The notes under the pieces are model-generated. The model saw only the letters and a list, made by a program, of their open reading frames with translations, did not search any database and had not been told where the DNA came from. Below, in pieces: positions 8,504 through 14,953 of a DNA stretch of 19,238 bases. The stretch covers positions 1 to 19,238 of the forward strand of contig CAMFGQ010000012.1 of the NCBI GenBank assembly GCA_945950065.1, given 5' to 3'. Both the position numbers and the translations under genes were made by a program. The first letter of the stretch is position 1. Each line of letters opens with the position of its first letter. Source of the DNA: an uncultured Clostridia bacterium. GTDB lineage: Bacteria > Bacillota > Clostridia > Peptostreptococcales > Acidaminobacteraceae.

Positions 8504-8655
8504 TCCATGAGAATCATGACAGTGAAAAGCATTGGACTTTTCACCAAGGTTTGAGCAAGACAAGTCTCTCCCCTTTCGGCATTCAGCCCTTCATGCTTCC
8601 CACGATTGTCTTCTCGTATAGGGAAGTCACTACCCTCTAAATGCACCTCTATTTA
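8494..8655 (-). promoter_or_regulatory. Lysine riboswitch (L box) upstream of kal
   Basis: On the minus strand the leader shows the conserved L-box blocks in order: TAGAGGTGC after the 5' P1 strand, AGAGGGTAGTGA, GAAGGGCTGAATGCCGAAAG, a GGTGAAAAGTCC region, and CTGTCATGA...TCATGGAGCGCTAT. Helix P1 is a perfect 7-bp pair (TAAATAG at 8655-8649 with CTATTTA at 8500-8494). The blocks match the Bacillus subtilis lysC leader as I remember it. The aptamer starts about 10 bases after the predicted transcription start. Because it precedes a lysine-degrading operon and its P1 competes with a terminator, it is inferred to activate expression when lysine is bound. Confidence 0.95.
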
Positions 8656-8673
8656 GTATTCTTGATCAGTCTA

Positions 8674-8702
8674 ATTATATGAAATATAACTTCTCTTTGC
8701 AA
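8674..8702 (-). promoter_or_regulatory. Promoter of the lysine fermentation operon
   Basis: The -35 element TTGCAA (8697-8702) and a perfect -10 TATAAT (8674-8679) are separated by 17 bases on the minus strand. Transcription should begin near 8667, just before the riboswitch. A 21-bp dyad, AACTTCT-N7-AGAAGTT (8688-8708), is centred on the -35 element and could be an operator. Confidence 0.82.
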
Positions 8703-8708
8703 GAAGTT
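8688..8708. promoter_or_regulatory. Candidate operator dyad over the kal -35 element
   Basis: A perfect 7-bp inverted repeat with a 7-base spacer (AACTTCT and AGAAGTT) covers the -35 hexamer of the kal promoter. The placement suits a repressor that blocks RNA polymerase. No regulator gene is in the window and no second copy was found, so this is a candidate only. The rest of 8709-8786 holds no gene, only two copies of TCATGA (8731-8736 and 8783-8788). Confidence 0.4.
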
Positions 8709-8786
8709 TGATGAAATAATTCAAAGCAATTCATGACATTTATTAGCCAAATTTCTTTCAACTTAGAAGTAATGTTCCTTTGTCAT

Positions 8787-8820
8787 GAGAAAATAGAAGG
8801 GCTTGGATTTCCAAGCCCTT
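8787..8820 (-). terminator. Intrinsic terminator of the crt-hbd unit
   Basis: A perfect 10-bp stem (AAGGGCTTGG at 8797-8806 with CCAAGCCCTT at 8811-8820) and a 4-base loop start 6 bases beyond the hbd stop. On the minus strand it is followed by CTATTTTCT. It separates the crt-hbd transcript from the kal promoter. Confidence 0.85.
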
Positions 8821-8825
8821 TGCCT

Positions 8826-9665
8826 TTAATATGCGAAGAAACCTTTTTTGGTTTTTCTTCCCAGATGTCCTGCACGAACCATTTTTCTTAGAAGTGGGTG
8901 TGCACGGTATTTTGGATCTTGATACTCGTTATAGAGGACTTCCATGATGTTTAAGCATACATCCAGTCCAATTAAATCACCAAGAGCTAAGGGGCCCATA
9001 GGATGGTTAGCACCAAGTTTCATTGCGTTATCAATATCTTCTGCACTGGCAACACTGTCAGCCAAGATGCCTATAGCTTCGTTAATCATGGGGATAAGCA
9101 CACGGTTAACGACAAAGCCAGGAGCTTCTTCTACATGAACAGGGGTTTTACCTAGTTCAACAGCAAGATCAGTTACGCGCTTTTCAGTTTCTTCATCTGT
9201 AGCAACGCCGCTGATAACTTCAACGAGTTTCATCATAGGTACGGGATTAAAGAAGTGCATACCAATGACTTTTCCAGGTCGGTTGGTTGCAGAAGCAATC
9301 TCTGTGATGGAAAGGGATGAGGTATTTGTAGCGAAGATTACATCTTCTCCTAGCATCTCATCAAGCTTACCAAAGAGAGTCTTCTTAGCTTCCATATCTT
9401 CAGCTGCTGCTTCAATGATGAAGTCCACATCGCGAAGATCTTCTATGTTGGTTGTTCCTTTTACACGAGCAACTACGGTGTCCATCTCTTCTTGTGTCAT
9501 ACGCTCTTTTTGAACATTTCTAGATAGGTTTTTGTTGATGGTTGCGAGACCTCTCTCAATGGATGTTTCTCGTCTTGCCATCATCACTACATCGTGTTCA
9601 TTCTGTGCGAGAATTTGAGCAATTCCAGCACCCATGGTTCCTGTTCCAACTACTCCAAATTTCAT
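8826..9665 (-). CDS. hbd: 3-hydroxybutyryl-CoA dehydrogenase
   Basis: This cytoplasmic enzyme interconverts acetoacetyl-CoA and 3-hydroxybutyryl-CoA with NAD(P)H. The dinucleotide motif GTGTMGAGIA (7-16) opens the N-terminal Rossmann domain. MHFFNPVPMMKLVEV (136-150) holds the catalytic pair H137 and E149, plus N140. NHPMGPLAL and the FGRKTKKG-like C-terminus (HLGRKTKKGFFAY) are family hallmarks, and 279 residues is normal. Unusually, the end of the second beta strand reads M-M-A30-R31-R32, whereas NAD-specific members usually have an Asp there. This suggests a preference for NADP(H). ATG with GGAGG five bases upstream; crt stops 11 bases before it, and a terminator follows. Confidence 0.96.
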   Translation of the reverse strand: MKFGVVGTGTMGAGIAQILAQNEHDVVMMARRETSIERGLATINKNLSRNVQKERMTQEEMDTVVARVKGTTNIEDLRDVDFIIEAAAEDMEAKKTLFGKLDEMLGEDVIFATNTSSLSITEIASATNRPGKVIGMHFFNPVPMMKLVEVISGVATDEETEKRVTDLAVELGKTPVHVEEAPGFVVNRVLIPMINEAIGILADSVASAEDIDNAMKLGANHPMGPLALGDLIGLDVCLNIMEVLYNEYQDPKYRAHPLLRKMVRAGHLGRKTKKGFFAY

Positions 9666-9676
9666 ATTTCCTCCTC

Positions 9677-10450
9677 TTATTTAAATGCTGCTTGTCGTTT
9701 TTCGACGAAGGCATTCATTCCTTCTTTTTGGTCTTCATGAGCAAAACATAGTGCAAAGAGATCATTCTCTACTTGAATGGCACTATCCAGATCCATCTGT
9801 AATCCGCGATCAATGGCTTCTTTTGAATAGCTTACGGCTGAACCAGAATTGCGTCCAATCTGTCTTGCTAGATCAAGGGCAGTTCCCATCAGTTCTTCTG
9901 CTGGAACGACTTGGTTCACAAGTCCGATCTCAAGTGCTTCTTCAGCTCGAATTACTTTTCCTGTGTAGATAAGTTCTTTTGCCTTAGCAACACCAACTAC
10001 ACGTGGTAGACGAATGGTGCCGGAGAATCCTGGTGTAATACCAAGACCTACTTCAGGTTGTCCCAGTTTAGCTCGATCCGATGCAATGCGTAGATCACAT
10101 GCAAGAGCTAGTTCACATCCTCCACCTAAAGCAAAACCGTTAACAGCTGCAATGACAGGAACAGAAAGTTTTTCAATCTTTCTAAAGACTCTCGCTCCGT
10201 GTACTCCAAATGCCATGGCTCCAGTTGCATCTAGGGGTAACATTTCTTTGATGTCAGCACCTGCAACAAAGGCTTTTCCTTCACCTGTTATCACAATGGC
10301 GCGGAGAACTTCGTCTTTTGCATCTGTGTCAACCCACTCTTCCAGCTCGGTAAGTACTGCGCTGTTTAGGGCATTCAGTGTAGATGGGCTGTTGATGGTT
10401 AAAAGACCGATGTTTCCTTCAACTTCCCACTTAAGTAATGAATAGGCCAC
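9677..10450 (-). CDS. crt: Enoyl-CoA hydratase / 3-hydroxybutyryl-CoA dehydratase (crotonase)
   Basis: This crotonase-fold enzyme hydrates crotonyl-CoA to 3-hydroxybutyryl-CoA or runs the reverse dehydration. The oxyanion-hole segments FVAGADIKEM (61-70) and AVNGFALGGGCELALACD (102-119) are present. The two catalytic glutamates are expected at E133 (QPEVGLG) and E159 (AKEL). The loop after E133 reads GFSGTIR where most members have GxGGTQR, a small deviation near the active site. GTG start (10448-10450) with AGGAGGT five bases upstream. It shares a transcript with hbd. In the cell this pair would connect the crotonyl-CoA made by Kal with acetoacetyl-CoA made from the acetoacetate released by Kce. 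Confidence 0.94.
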   Translation of the reverse strand: MAYSLLKWEVEGNIGLLTINSPSTLNALNSAVLTELEEWVDTDAKDEVLRAIVITGEGKAFVAGADIKEMLPLDATGAMAFGVHGARVFRKIEKLSVPVIAAVNGFALGGGCELALACDLRIASDRAKLGQPEVGLGITPGFSGTIRLPRVVGVAKAKELIYTGKVIRAEEALEIGLVNQVVPAEELMGTALDLARQIGRNSGSAVSYSKEAIDRGLQMDLDSAIQVENDLFALCFAHEDQKEGMNAFVEKRQAAFK

Positions 10451-10491
10451 TTCCTACCTCCTCTGAGATTGCTAATTCTTTAACTAATAGT

Positions 10492-10520
10492 ATTATACCC
10501 AATGTCATGATAAAGTGCAA
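10492..10520 (-). promoter_or_regulatory. Promoter of crt-hbd
   Basis: On the minus strand TTGCAC (10515-10520) is followed after 17 bases by TATAAT (10492-10497), about 40 bases before the GTG start of crt. An inverted pair GTCATG (10504-10509) and CATGAC (10531-10536) flanks the -35 element. Confidence 0.75.
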
Positions 10521-10539
10521 ATACCTCAACCATGACCTC

Positions 10540-10841
10540 TACCAACTTTGCTTGCTATTTTTTCCTAAGCAAGACATCTATTGATGAAATCACTTTCCAT
10601 TTCCATAGCTACCCCTCTTATTATGGCATAAAAGCACCTATCTATAAAAGAGGTGTTCAAACTCAGTTTGGAACGGGTTTTTTATGCAACAAAAATTAAA
10701 TATCTCATAAGAGATAACTACCATCCATTTACATAACACCTTTCTCACAAGGAGAATTGAGTCATGTAAAGGTAATCAATCAATTCTCATTAAGAGGCTA
10801 GAATAGTCTACATACAAACGAGAGAAGGATTATCTCTCAAC
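10540..10841. other. Gene-free gap with many inverted repeats
   Basis: No open frame with a ribosome binding site is visible. Inverted repeats seen: GCATAAAA/TTTTATGC (10626-10633 and 10680-10687), enclosing CACCT/AGGTG and a GTTC-AAAC/GTTT-GAAC hairpin that together could form a three-way junction; TATCTC/GAGATA (around 10701-10716); GAGAATTGA/TCAATTCTC (10752-10760 and 10780-10788); GAGAGA/TCTCTC (around 10820-10838); and CTTGCT/AGCAAG (around 10549-10571). The gap lies between the opp terminator and the crt promoter. A structured RNA or a decayed repeat element is possible; I do not recognise a family. Confidence 0.4.
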
Positions 10842-10874
10842 AAAAAAAGCCCTCTGAGTCAAAGACTCAAAGGG
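10842..10874 (-). terminator. Intrinsic terminator of the opp operon
   Basis: An 11-bp stem with one G-U pair (CCCTCTGAGTC at 10850-10860 and GACTCAAAGGG at 10864-10874 on the plus strand) and a 3-base loop are followed on the minus strand by C and seven T (10848-10842). It starts 8 bases past the last opp operon stop. Confidence 0.92.
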
Positions 10875-10882
10875 ATAAGCTT

Positions 10883-11116
10883 TTACCATGGAGGTCGAAC
10901 GAGGAAGAGAATGATAAACAGAGCAAGGAAAATGGGCCAAAAGGCATAATAGCCTCCAATGATCATGGCGAATAAATCTCCTGGTTCAAGATGGACTTGA
11001 TGCTTGTATTGATCAAGATCATAGTCATCCTCTTCACCGAAGATCTCTTCTCTTTTTTCTCTATTCTTCTCTGAGGTTTTCTCAAAGATTTCTTCTATTC
11101 TTCGTCGATAAAACAT
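10883..11116 (-). CDS. Small single-pass membrane protein of unknown function
   Basis: The 77-residue product has a charged N-terminal half (RRRIEEIFEKTSEKNREKREE, then an acidic DDYDLD patch) and one predicted transmembrane segment near the C-terminus (about 48-72), ending in VRPPW. The ATG follows the oppF stop without a gap, and GGAG lies four bases upstream. It is therefore co-translated with the transporter and the operon terminator comes right after it. I do not recognise a family. From position it could be an accessory or stabilising subunit of the Opp complex, with the charged half in the cytoplasm by the positive-inside rule, but that is inference. Confidence 0.75.
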   Translation of the reverse strand: MFYRRRIEEIFEKTSEKNREKREEIFGEEDDYDLDQYKHQVHLEPGDLFAMIIGGYYAFWPIFLALFIILFLVRPPW

Positions 11117-12130
11117 TTACTCCATCCCTAGTGGGTGATGACAAGCCACAAAGTGACCTGGCTCAAGTTCTCTCATTTCAGGAACAACTTCTACACAGAC
11201 CTCTGTACAATAGCGACAGCGTGTGTGGAATTTACATCCCGATGGTGGGTTAATGGGGCTGGGAATATCTCCTTCCAGAATCTTAATCTTCTTTTTATTC
11301 TCAACATCAGTGGTTGGAATAGCAGAAAGAAGCGCTTCTGTATAAGGATGCATTGGATGCTCATAGAGTTTCTTTGTCTCTGTAAGCTCAACAATGTTAC
11401 CCAGGTACATAACCCCCACTCTATCACTAATATACTTAATAACAGAGAGGTCATGGGAGATAAAGAGATAGGTGAGGTTTTCTTGCTCTTTGAGGTCCAG
11501 AAGCAGATTGATAATCTGAGACTGAATTGAAACGTCAAGAGCAGAAACTGGCTCATCCGCCACGATGAATTTTGGATTTAACGCAACGCTACGTGCAATA
11601 CCAATACGTTGACGTTGCCCACCACTAAACTGGTGAGGATAGCGGTGTACGAAATAGGGCGCTAGACCACATTTTTCCATCACATCCAAAATGTATTTTT
11701 GGCTATCTTTATCATCTTTTTTAATGAGATTGTGTGCTTTTAAACCTTCGGTGATAATCTGACCTACAGTCATTCTTGGATTCAGAGATGAATAGGGGTC
11801 TTGGAAAATCAACTGAAGATCATTACGCATTTTGCGAATCTCTTCCTTGGAAAGTTTCGTCAAGTCCACTGGATTTTCACCAGTAGGATCATCACCATAA
11901 TAGAGGATCTCTCCCTCTGTAGCAGGATAAAGTTGAAGCAAGGTACGTCCTAAAGTAGACTTACCGCATCCACTCTCTCCAACCAGTCCAAGGGTTTCAC
12001 CTTCATAAATATCAATGTTGATGTCTTCGTTTGCCCTGACATAAAGCTGTTCTTTTTGGAAGATGGATTTCTTCTTCAGGGGGAAGTATTTTTTTACATT
12101 TCTTAAACTAAACAATACTTTCTTATCCAT
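11117..12130 (-). CDS. oppF: Oligopeptide ABC transporter ATP-binding protein OppF
   Basis: One of two ATPases that power peptide import. Walker A is GESGCGKST (51-59), the signature is FSGGQRQR (168-175), and Walker B is FIVADEP (188-194) followed by SALDVSIQSQI. The C-terminal oligopeptide-transporter extension carries the cysteine set CKFHTRCRYCTEVC plus a later CHHP, a pattern linked to an iron-sulfur cluster in some Dpp/Opp ATPases. 337 residues is normal. The ATG overlaps the end of oppD by 8 bases. Substrate cannot be deduced from this subunit. Confidence 0.95.
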   Translation of the reverse strand: MDKKVLFSLRNVKKYFPLKKKSIFQKEQLYVRANEDINIDIYEGETLGLVGESGCGKSTLGRTLLQLYPATEGEILYYGDDPTGENPVDLTKLSKEEIRKMRNDLQLIFQDPYSSLNPRMTVGQIITEGLKAHNLIKKDDKDSQKYILDVMEKCGLAPYFVHRYPHQFSGGQRQRIGIARSVALNPKFIVADEPVSALDVSIQSQIINLLLDLKEQENLTYLFISHDLSVIKYISDRVGVMYLGNIVELTETKKLYEHPMHPYTEALLSAIPTTDVENKKKIKILEGDIPSPINPPSGCKFHTRCRYCTEVCVEVVPEMRELEPGHFVACHHPLGME

Positions 12131-13121
12131 TGCTTCTCACCCCTTTTTCCGGATAGTAACAGCGAATCCAATGATCTTTTTCAATCTCCTCTAGAGGAGG
12201 CTCTGTCTCGCGACAACGATCTGTAGCATAGCGACAGCGAGGAGCAAATTTACATCCCTCTGGTAGGTTCAGTGGATGTGGTACAGCACCAGGAATCGCC
12301 TCGAGACGAACACCCGTTGGTGTATCCAATCTCGGTACAGAGATCAAAAGACCTTCTGTATAAGGATGACTCCACTTACTGTCCTTACCAAAGATTGCAT
12401 CCGTACTGGCCTGCTCAACAACTTGTCCGCAGTACATAACAGCAACATCATCAGCCATTTCATTGATAACACCAAGGTCATGGGTAACAAAGATAATGGA
12501 AGCATTCACTGTATTCTTCAGGTCATTCATCAGTTTTAGAATCTGAGCCTGAATGGTCACATCCAAGGCAGTGGTAGGCTCATCAGCAATCAGAAGCTTG
12601 GGCTCACACGCAAGAGCCATAGCGATCATAACACGCTGGCGCATCCCACCAGATAGTTGATGAGGATACTGTTTTGCTACTTCCGCTGGATTAGGAATCT
12701 TAACCAGTTCAAGCATTTCTACTGTTTTTTGAGCAGCTTGTTGCTTGTTGAGTCCCTGGTGCAGAATGAAAGGTTCAGAAATCTGTCTTTCAACGGTAAA
12801 AATAGGGTTAAGTGAGGTCATGGGCTCTTGGAAGATAACAGAAATATCATTACCTCTGATTTTTCTGATTTCTCGAAGAGGTAGCTTTGTTAGCTCTCGA
12901 CCATCAAACCAAATCTCTCCCTCTGCAATGTATCCGTTTCCATCAAGAAGTTTAATGATACTCATAACAGAAACAGTTTTTCCACTTCCAGACTCTCCAA
13001 CAACTCCAAGTGTTTTTCCTGCGTCCACAGAATAGGAAACGTCGTTGACAGCCTTAACTGTACCCTTTTTCGTTTCGAAATAGGTGTGCAAGTGTTTCAG
13101 TTCTAATAATGGCATGCTCAT
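12123..13121 (-). CDS. oppD: Oligopeptide ABC transporter ATP-binding protein OppD
   Basis: The second ATPase of the peptide importer. Walker A GESGSGKT (42-49), signature LSGGMRQR (156-163) and Walker B LLIADEP (176-182) followed by TTALDVTIQAQI are intact. The C-terminal extension has C-x5-C-x6-C (CKFAPRCRYATDRC) and a fourth cysteine in IRCYYP, as in family members with a possible [4Fe-4S] site. 332 residues is normal for OppD/DppD. ATG with GGAGG five bases upstream, 9 bases after the oppC stop. Confidence 0.95.
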   Translation of the reverse strand: MSMPLLELKHLHTYFETKKGTVKAVNDVSYSVDAGKTLGVVGESGSGKTVSVMSIIKLLDGNGYIAEGEIWFDGRELTKLPLREIRKIRGNDISVIFQEPMTSLNPIFTVERQISEPFILHQGLNKQQAAQKTVEMLELVKIPNPAEVAKQYPHQLSGGMRQRVMIAMALACEPKLLIADEPTTALDVTIQAQILKLMNDLKNTVNASIIFVTHDLGVINEMADDVAVMYCGQVVEQASTDAIFGKDSKWSHPYTEGLLISVPRLDTPTGVRLEAIPGAVPHPLNLPEGCKFAPRCRYATDRCRETEPPLEEIEKDHWIRCYYPEKGVRSNG

Positions 13122-13130
13122 ACTTTCCTC

Positions 13131-14945
13131 CTATCTCTCTTGTGAACGTGGGTCAATGGCGTCACGTAAACCATCACCAATGGAGTTAACAGCAATAATG
13201 GTAAGACTTAGTGCAATCGCAGGGAAGACCCATCTCCACCAGTATGTCTGGATAACGACAGAGTTTGTAGAACCATAGAGCATATTTCCCCAAGTTGGGA
13301 TTGGTGGTTGAACACCAAATCCGATAAAGGAAAGGGTAGACTCTGTGAGCATACTACCAGCAAAGCTCAAGGTTGTAGAAACGATAATAACTGAAATAAC
13401 ATTGGGAATGATATGTCTAAAGACAATCTCCCCTTCTTTTACACCAATACTTTTCGCAGCGACAACAAATTCTTGCTCTCGTACAGAAAGTACTTGGGCA
13501 CGAACCAGACGTTGTAATCCTGTCCATGATAAAAGTCCTAGAACAATCATCATCAGATAGATCCTCTGGTCAGGGCTCATGCTACTTCCGATCAGCGCAT
13601 TCAGGATCATGGCGAAGGGAAGGAATGGCAGAGATGAAATCATTTCAGAGACACGTTGAAGCAGTAGGTCAACTGTTCCTCCAAAGTATCCTGATATTCC
13701 GCCAATAATGATTCCGATCACGGTAGAAATCAATACAGCAACTGCACCAATGGTGAGGGTCATACGACCACCATTCATCAGACGTACCCATACGTCGCGA
13801 CCAAATTCGTCGGTTCCCATGAGATAGCCTTTGAGTCCCCAAGTTACGATGCTGCCGTCTTCTTTAACGGCATAGTTTTGATAGTAACCAGAGAAAACAT
13901 CTTTGACATCTGATTTAGCAGCACTTGGTACATTGGTTTGTTTAAAGTAATTATCGCCAAAGGAGAAAGCACTGCCATCTTCCAGTAGCAGGGTATAGTG
14001 GTAACGACCACCTGTGATTTTTACAGGTTTTCCAGGAATCTCTTCAGGGACATTCCCTTCACCACGATAGGTCCTTAGTCCCCATGTATAGATGTTGCCA
14101 TCTGCATCAATTCCAGCAAAACTCTTTGCTGTAGGAGCTGCATCAACAATCTTTACACCTTGAGGAGCTGAAGTAGAAATAAATCCTTTTTGTCTTCCTA
14201 AATAAACAACTTCTTGATCCGTGGTAATACCGAAAATAGCATCGGATGATACAACGAGCTTCTCAATTTGACCGTCATAGCCATGACTAGCCATGTAGTC
14301 AAAGATGTTGAGATTCCCCCAAGCAATCACTTTGTTATCAGGTGTAACAATAAAGCTTACCTGTGTACTTGCGTGGACTTCCTTCACTCCTGTCATCTTT
14401 TCGACTTCAGAAGGAAGCTTCACTTGACGCTGACGATTGTTTCCCCAGCTGTAGACTTTACCTTGATCATCCAGTGCTAGAACGTGGTCGATTCCAACAG
14501 AGATATCGACGATTTTTGCCTTTTGTACCTCTTCAGGAATATCTGAAAGATTAACACGACCGATTCTTGTATTCCCCCATGAGTGGACTTTTCCATCTTC
14601 GGTAATTCCCATACCAAAACTTTTTCCTTGAGCAATCTTTACGTAATTGCCTGCCGGAATTTTCATAAAGTCGCGACCAGGTGCCAAGTTTTGTTGGGTT
14701 GTTTCCTCATCACTAAGCACAACTGGCTTAAACATAGGGAAAATAATAACGATAGCTGCAATGAGTAAAAATGCAGTCAAACTGATAACACTAATTTTGT
14801 TGGAGAAGAAGGTCTTCATGACCGTTTTCCATGGTCCTTGAATCTGTTCCTCTACCATAATGTCTTTTTCATCTCTTTTTCCAAAGAGGAATCTTCCTAA
14901 ACCACCTTTTTTAGGAGGTGTAGTCTTTTTTTCTTCGTTACTCAT
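13131..14945 (-). CDS. oppC: Peptide ABC transporter permease OppC with an inserted seven-repeat RCC1 propeller
   Basis: At 604 residues it is about twice the usual OppC length. Residues 1-50 are cytoplasmic and 51-71 form transmembrane segment 1. After residue 98 come seven RCC1-type repeats of 39-44 residues, each with a DG-x-V-x-x-WGN-like core. The cores are near 107-125, 151-169, 193-211, 233-251 (degenerate, ending YLGR), 272-290, 313-331 and 353-371. The normal permease resumes at GTDEFGRDVWVRLMNGGR (377-394) with five further membrane segments and the EAA loop EQEFVVAAKSIGVKEGEIVF (490-509), which docks an ATPase. The frame is continuous, and ATG has AGGAGG four bases upstream. By the topology of OppC the insert faces outside, next to where OppA docks. 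Its function is unknown; peptide capture, control of OppA docking, or cell-wall contact are possibilities. Confidence 0.95.
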   Translation of the reverse strand: MSNEEKKTTPPKKGGLGRFLFGKRDEKDIMVEEQIQGPWKTVMKTFFSNKISVISLTAFLLIAAIVIIFPMFKPVVLSDEETTQQNLAPGRDFMKIPAGNYVKIAQGKSFGMGITEDGKVHSWGNTRIGRVNLSDIPEEVQKAKIVDISVGIDHVLALDDQGKVYSWGNNRQRQVKLPSEVEKMTGVKEVHASTQVSFIVTPDNKVIAWGNLNIFDYMASHGYDGQIEKLVVSSDAIFGITTDQEVVYLGRQKGFISTSAPQGVKIVDAAPTAKSFAGIDADGNIYTWGLRTYRGEGNVPEEIPGKPVKITGGRYHYTLLLEDGSAFSFGDNYFKQTNVPSAAKSDVKDVFSGYYQNYAVKEDGSIVTWGLKGYLMGTDEFGRDVWVRLMNGGRMTLTIGAVAVLISTVIGIIIGGISGYFGGTVDLLLQRVSEMISSLPFLPFAMILNALIGSSMSPDQRIYLMMIVLGLLSWTGLQRLVRAQVLSVREQEFVVAAKSIGVKEGEIVFRHIIPNVISVIIVSTTLSFAGSMLTESTLSFIGFGVQPPIPTWGNMLYGSTNSVVIQTYWWRWVFPAIALSLTIIAVNSIGDGLRDAIDPRSQER

Positions 14946-14953
14946 TTTTCCTC

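Noticed and set aside
8422..8646. An N-terminal extension of kal by 75 codons
   Set aside because: The stretch is the lysine riboswitch and its terminator; Kal family length and the GGGAGG site support the ATG at 8419-8421.
8494..8655. A T-box or another riboswitch class in the kal leader
   Set aside because: There is no T-box TGGN/AGGGTGGNACCGCG sequence; the ordered L-box blocks and P1 fit the lysine class.
13131..14945. A sequencing or assembly error joining an RCC1 gene to oppC
   Set aside because: The frame is open throughout, both junctions are clean, the permease parts are complete and the repeats have no stop or start of their own. Independent reads would still be needed for proof.
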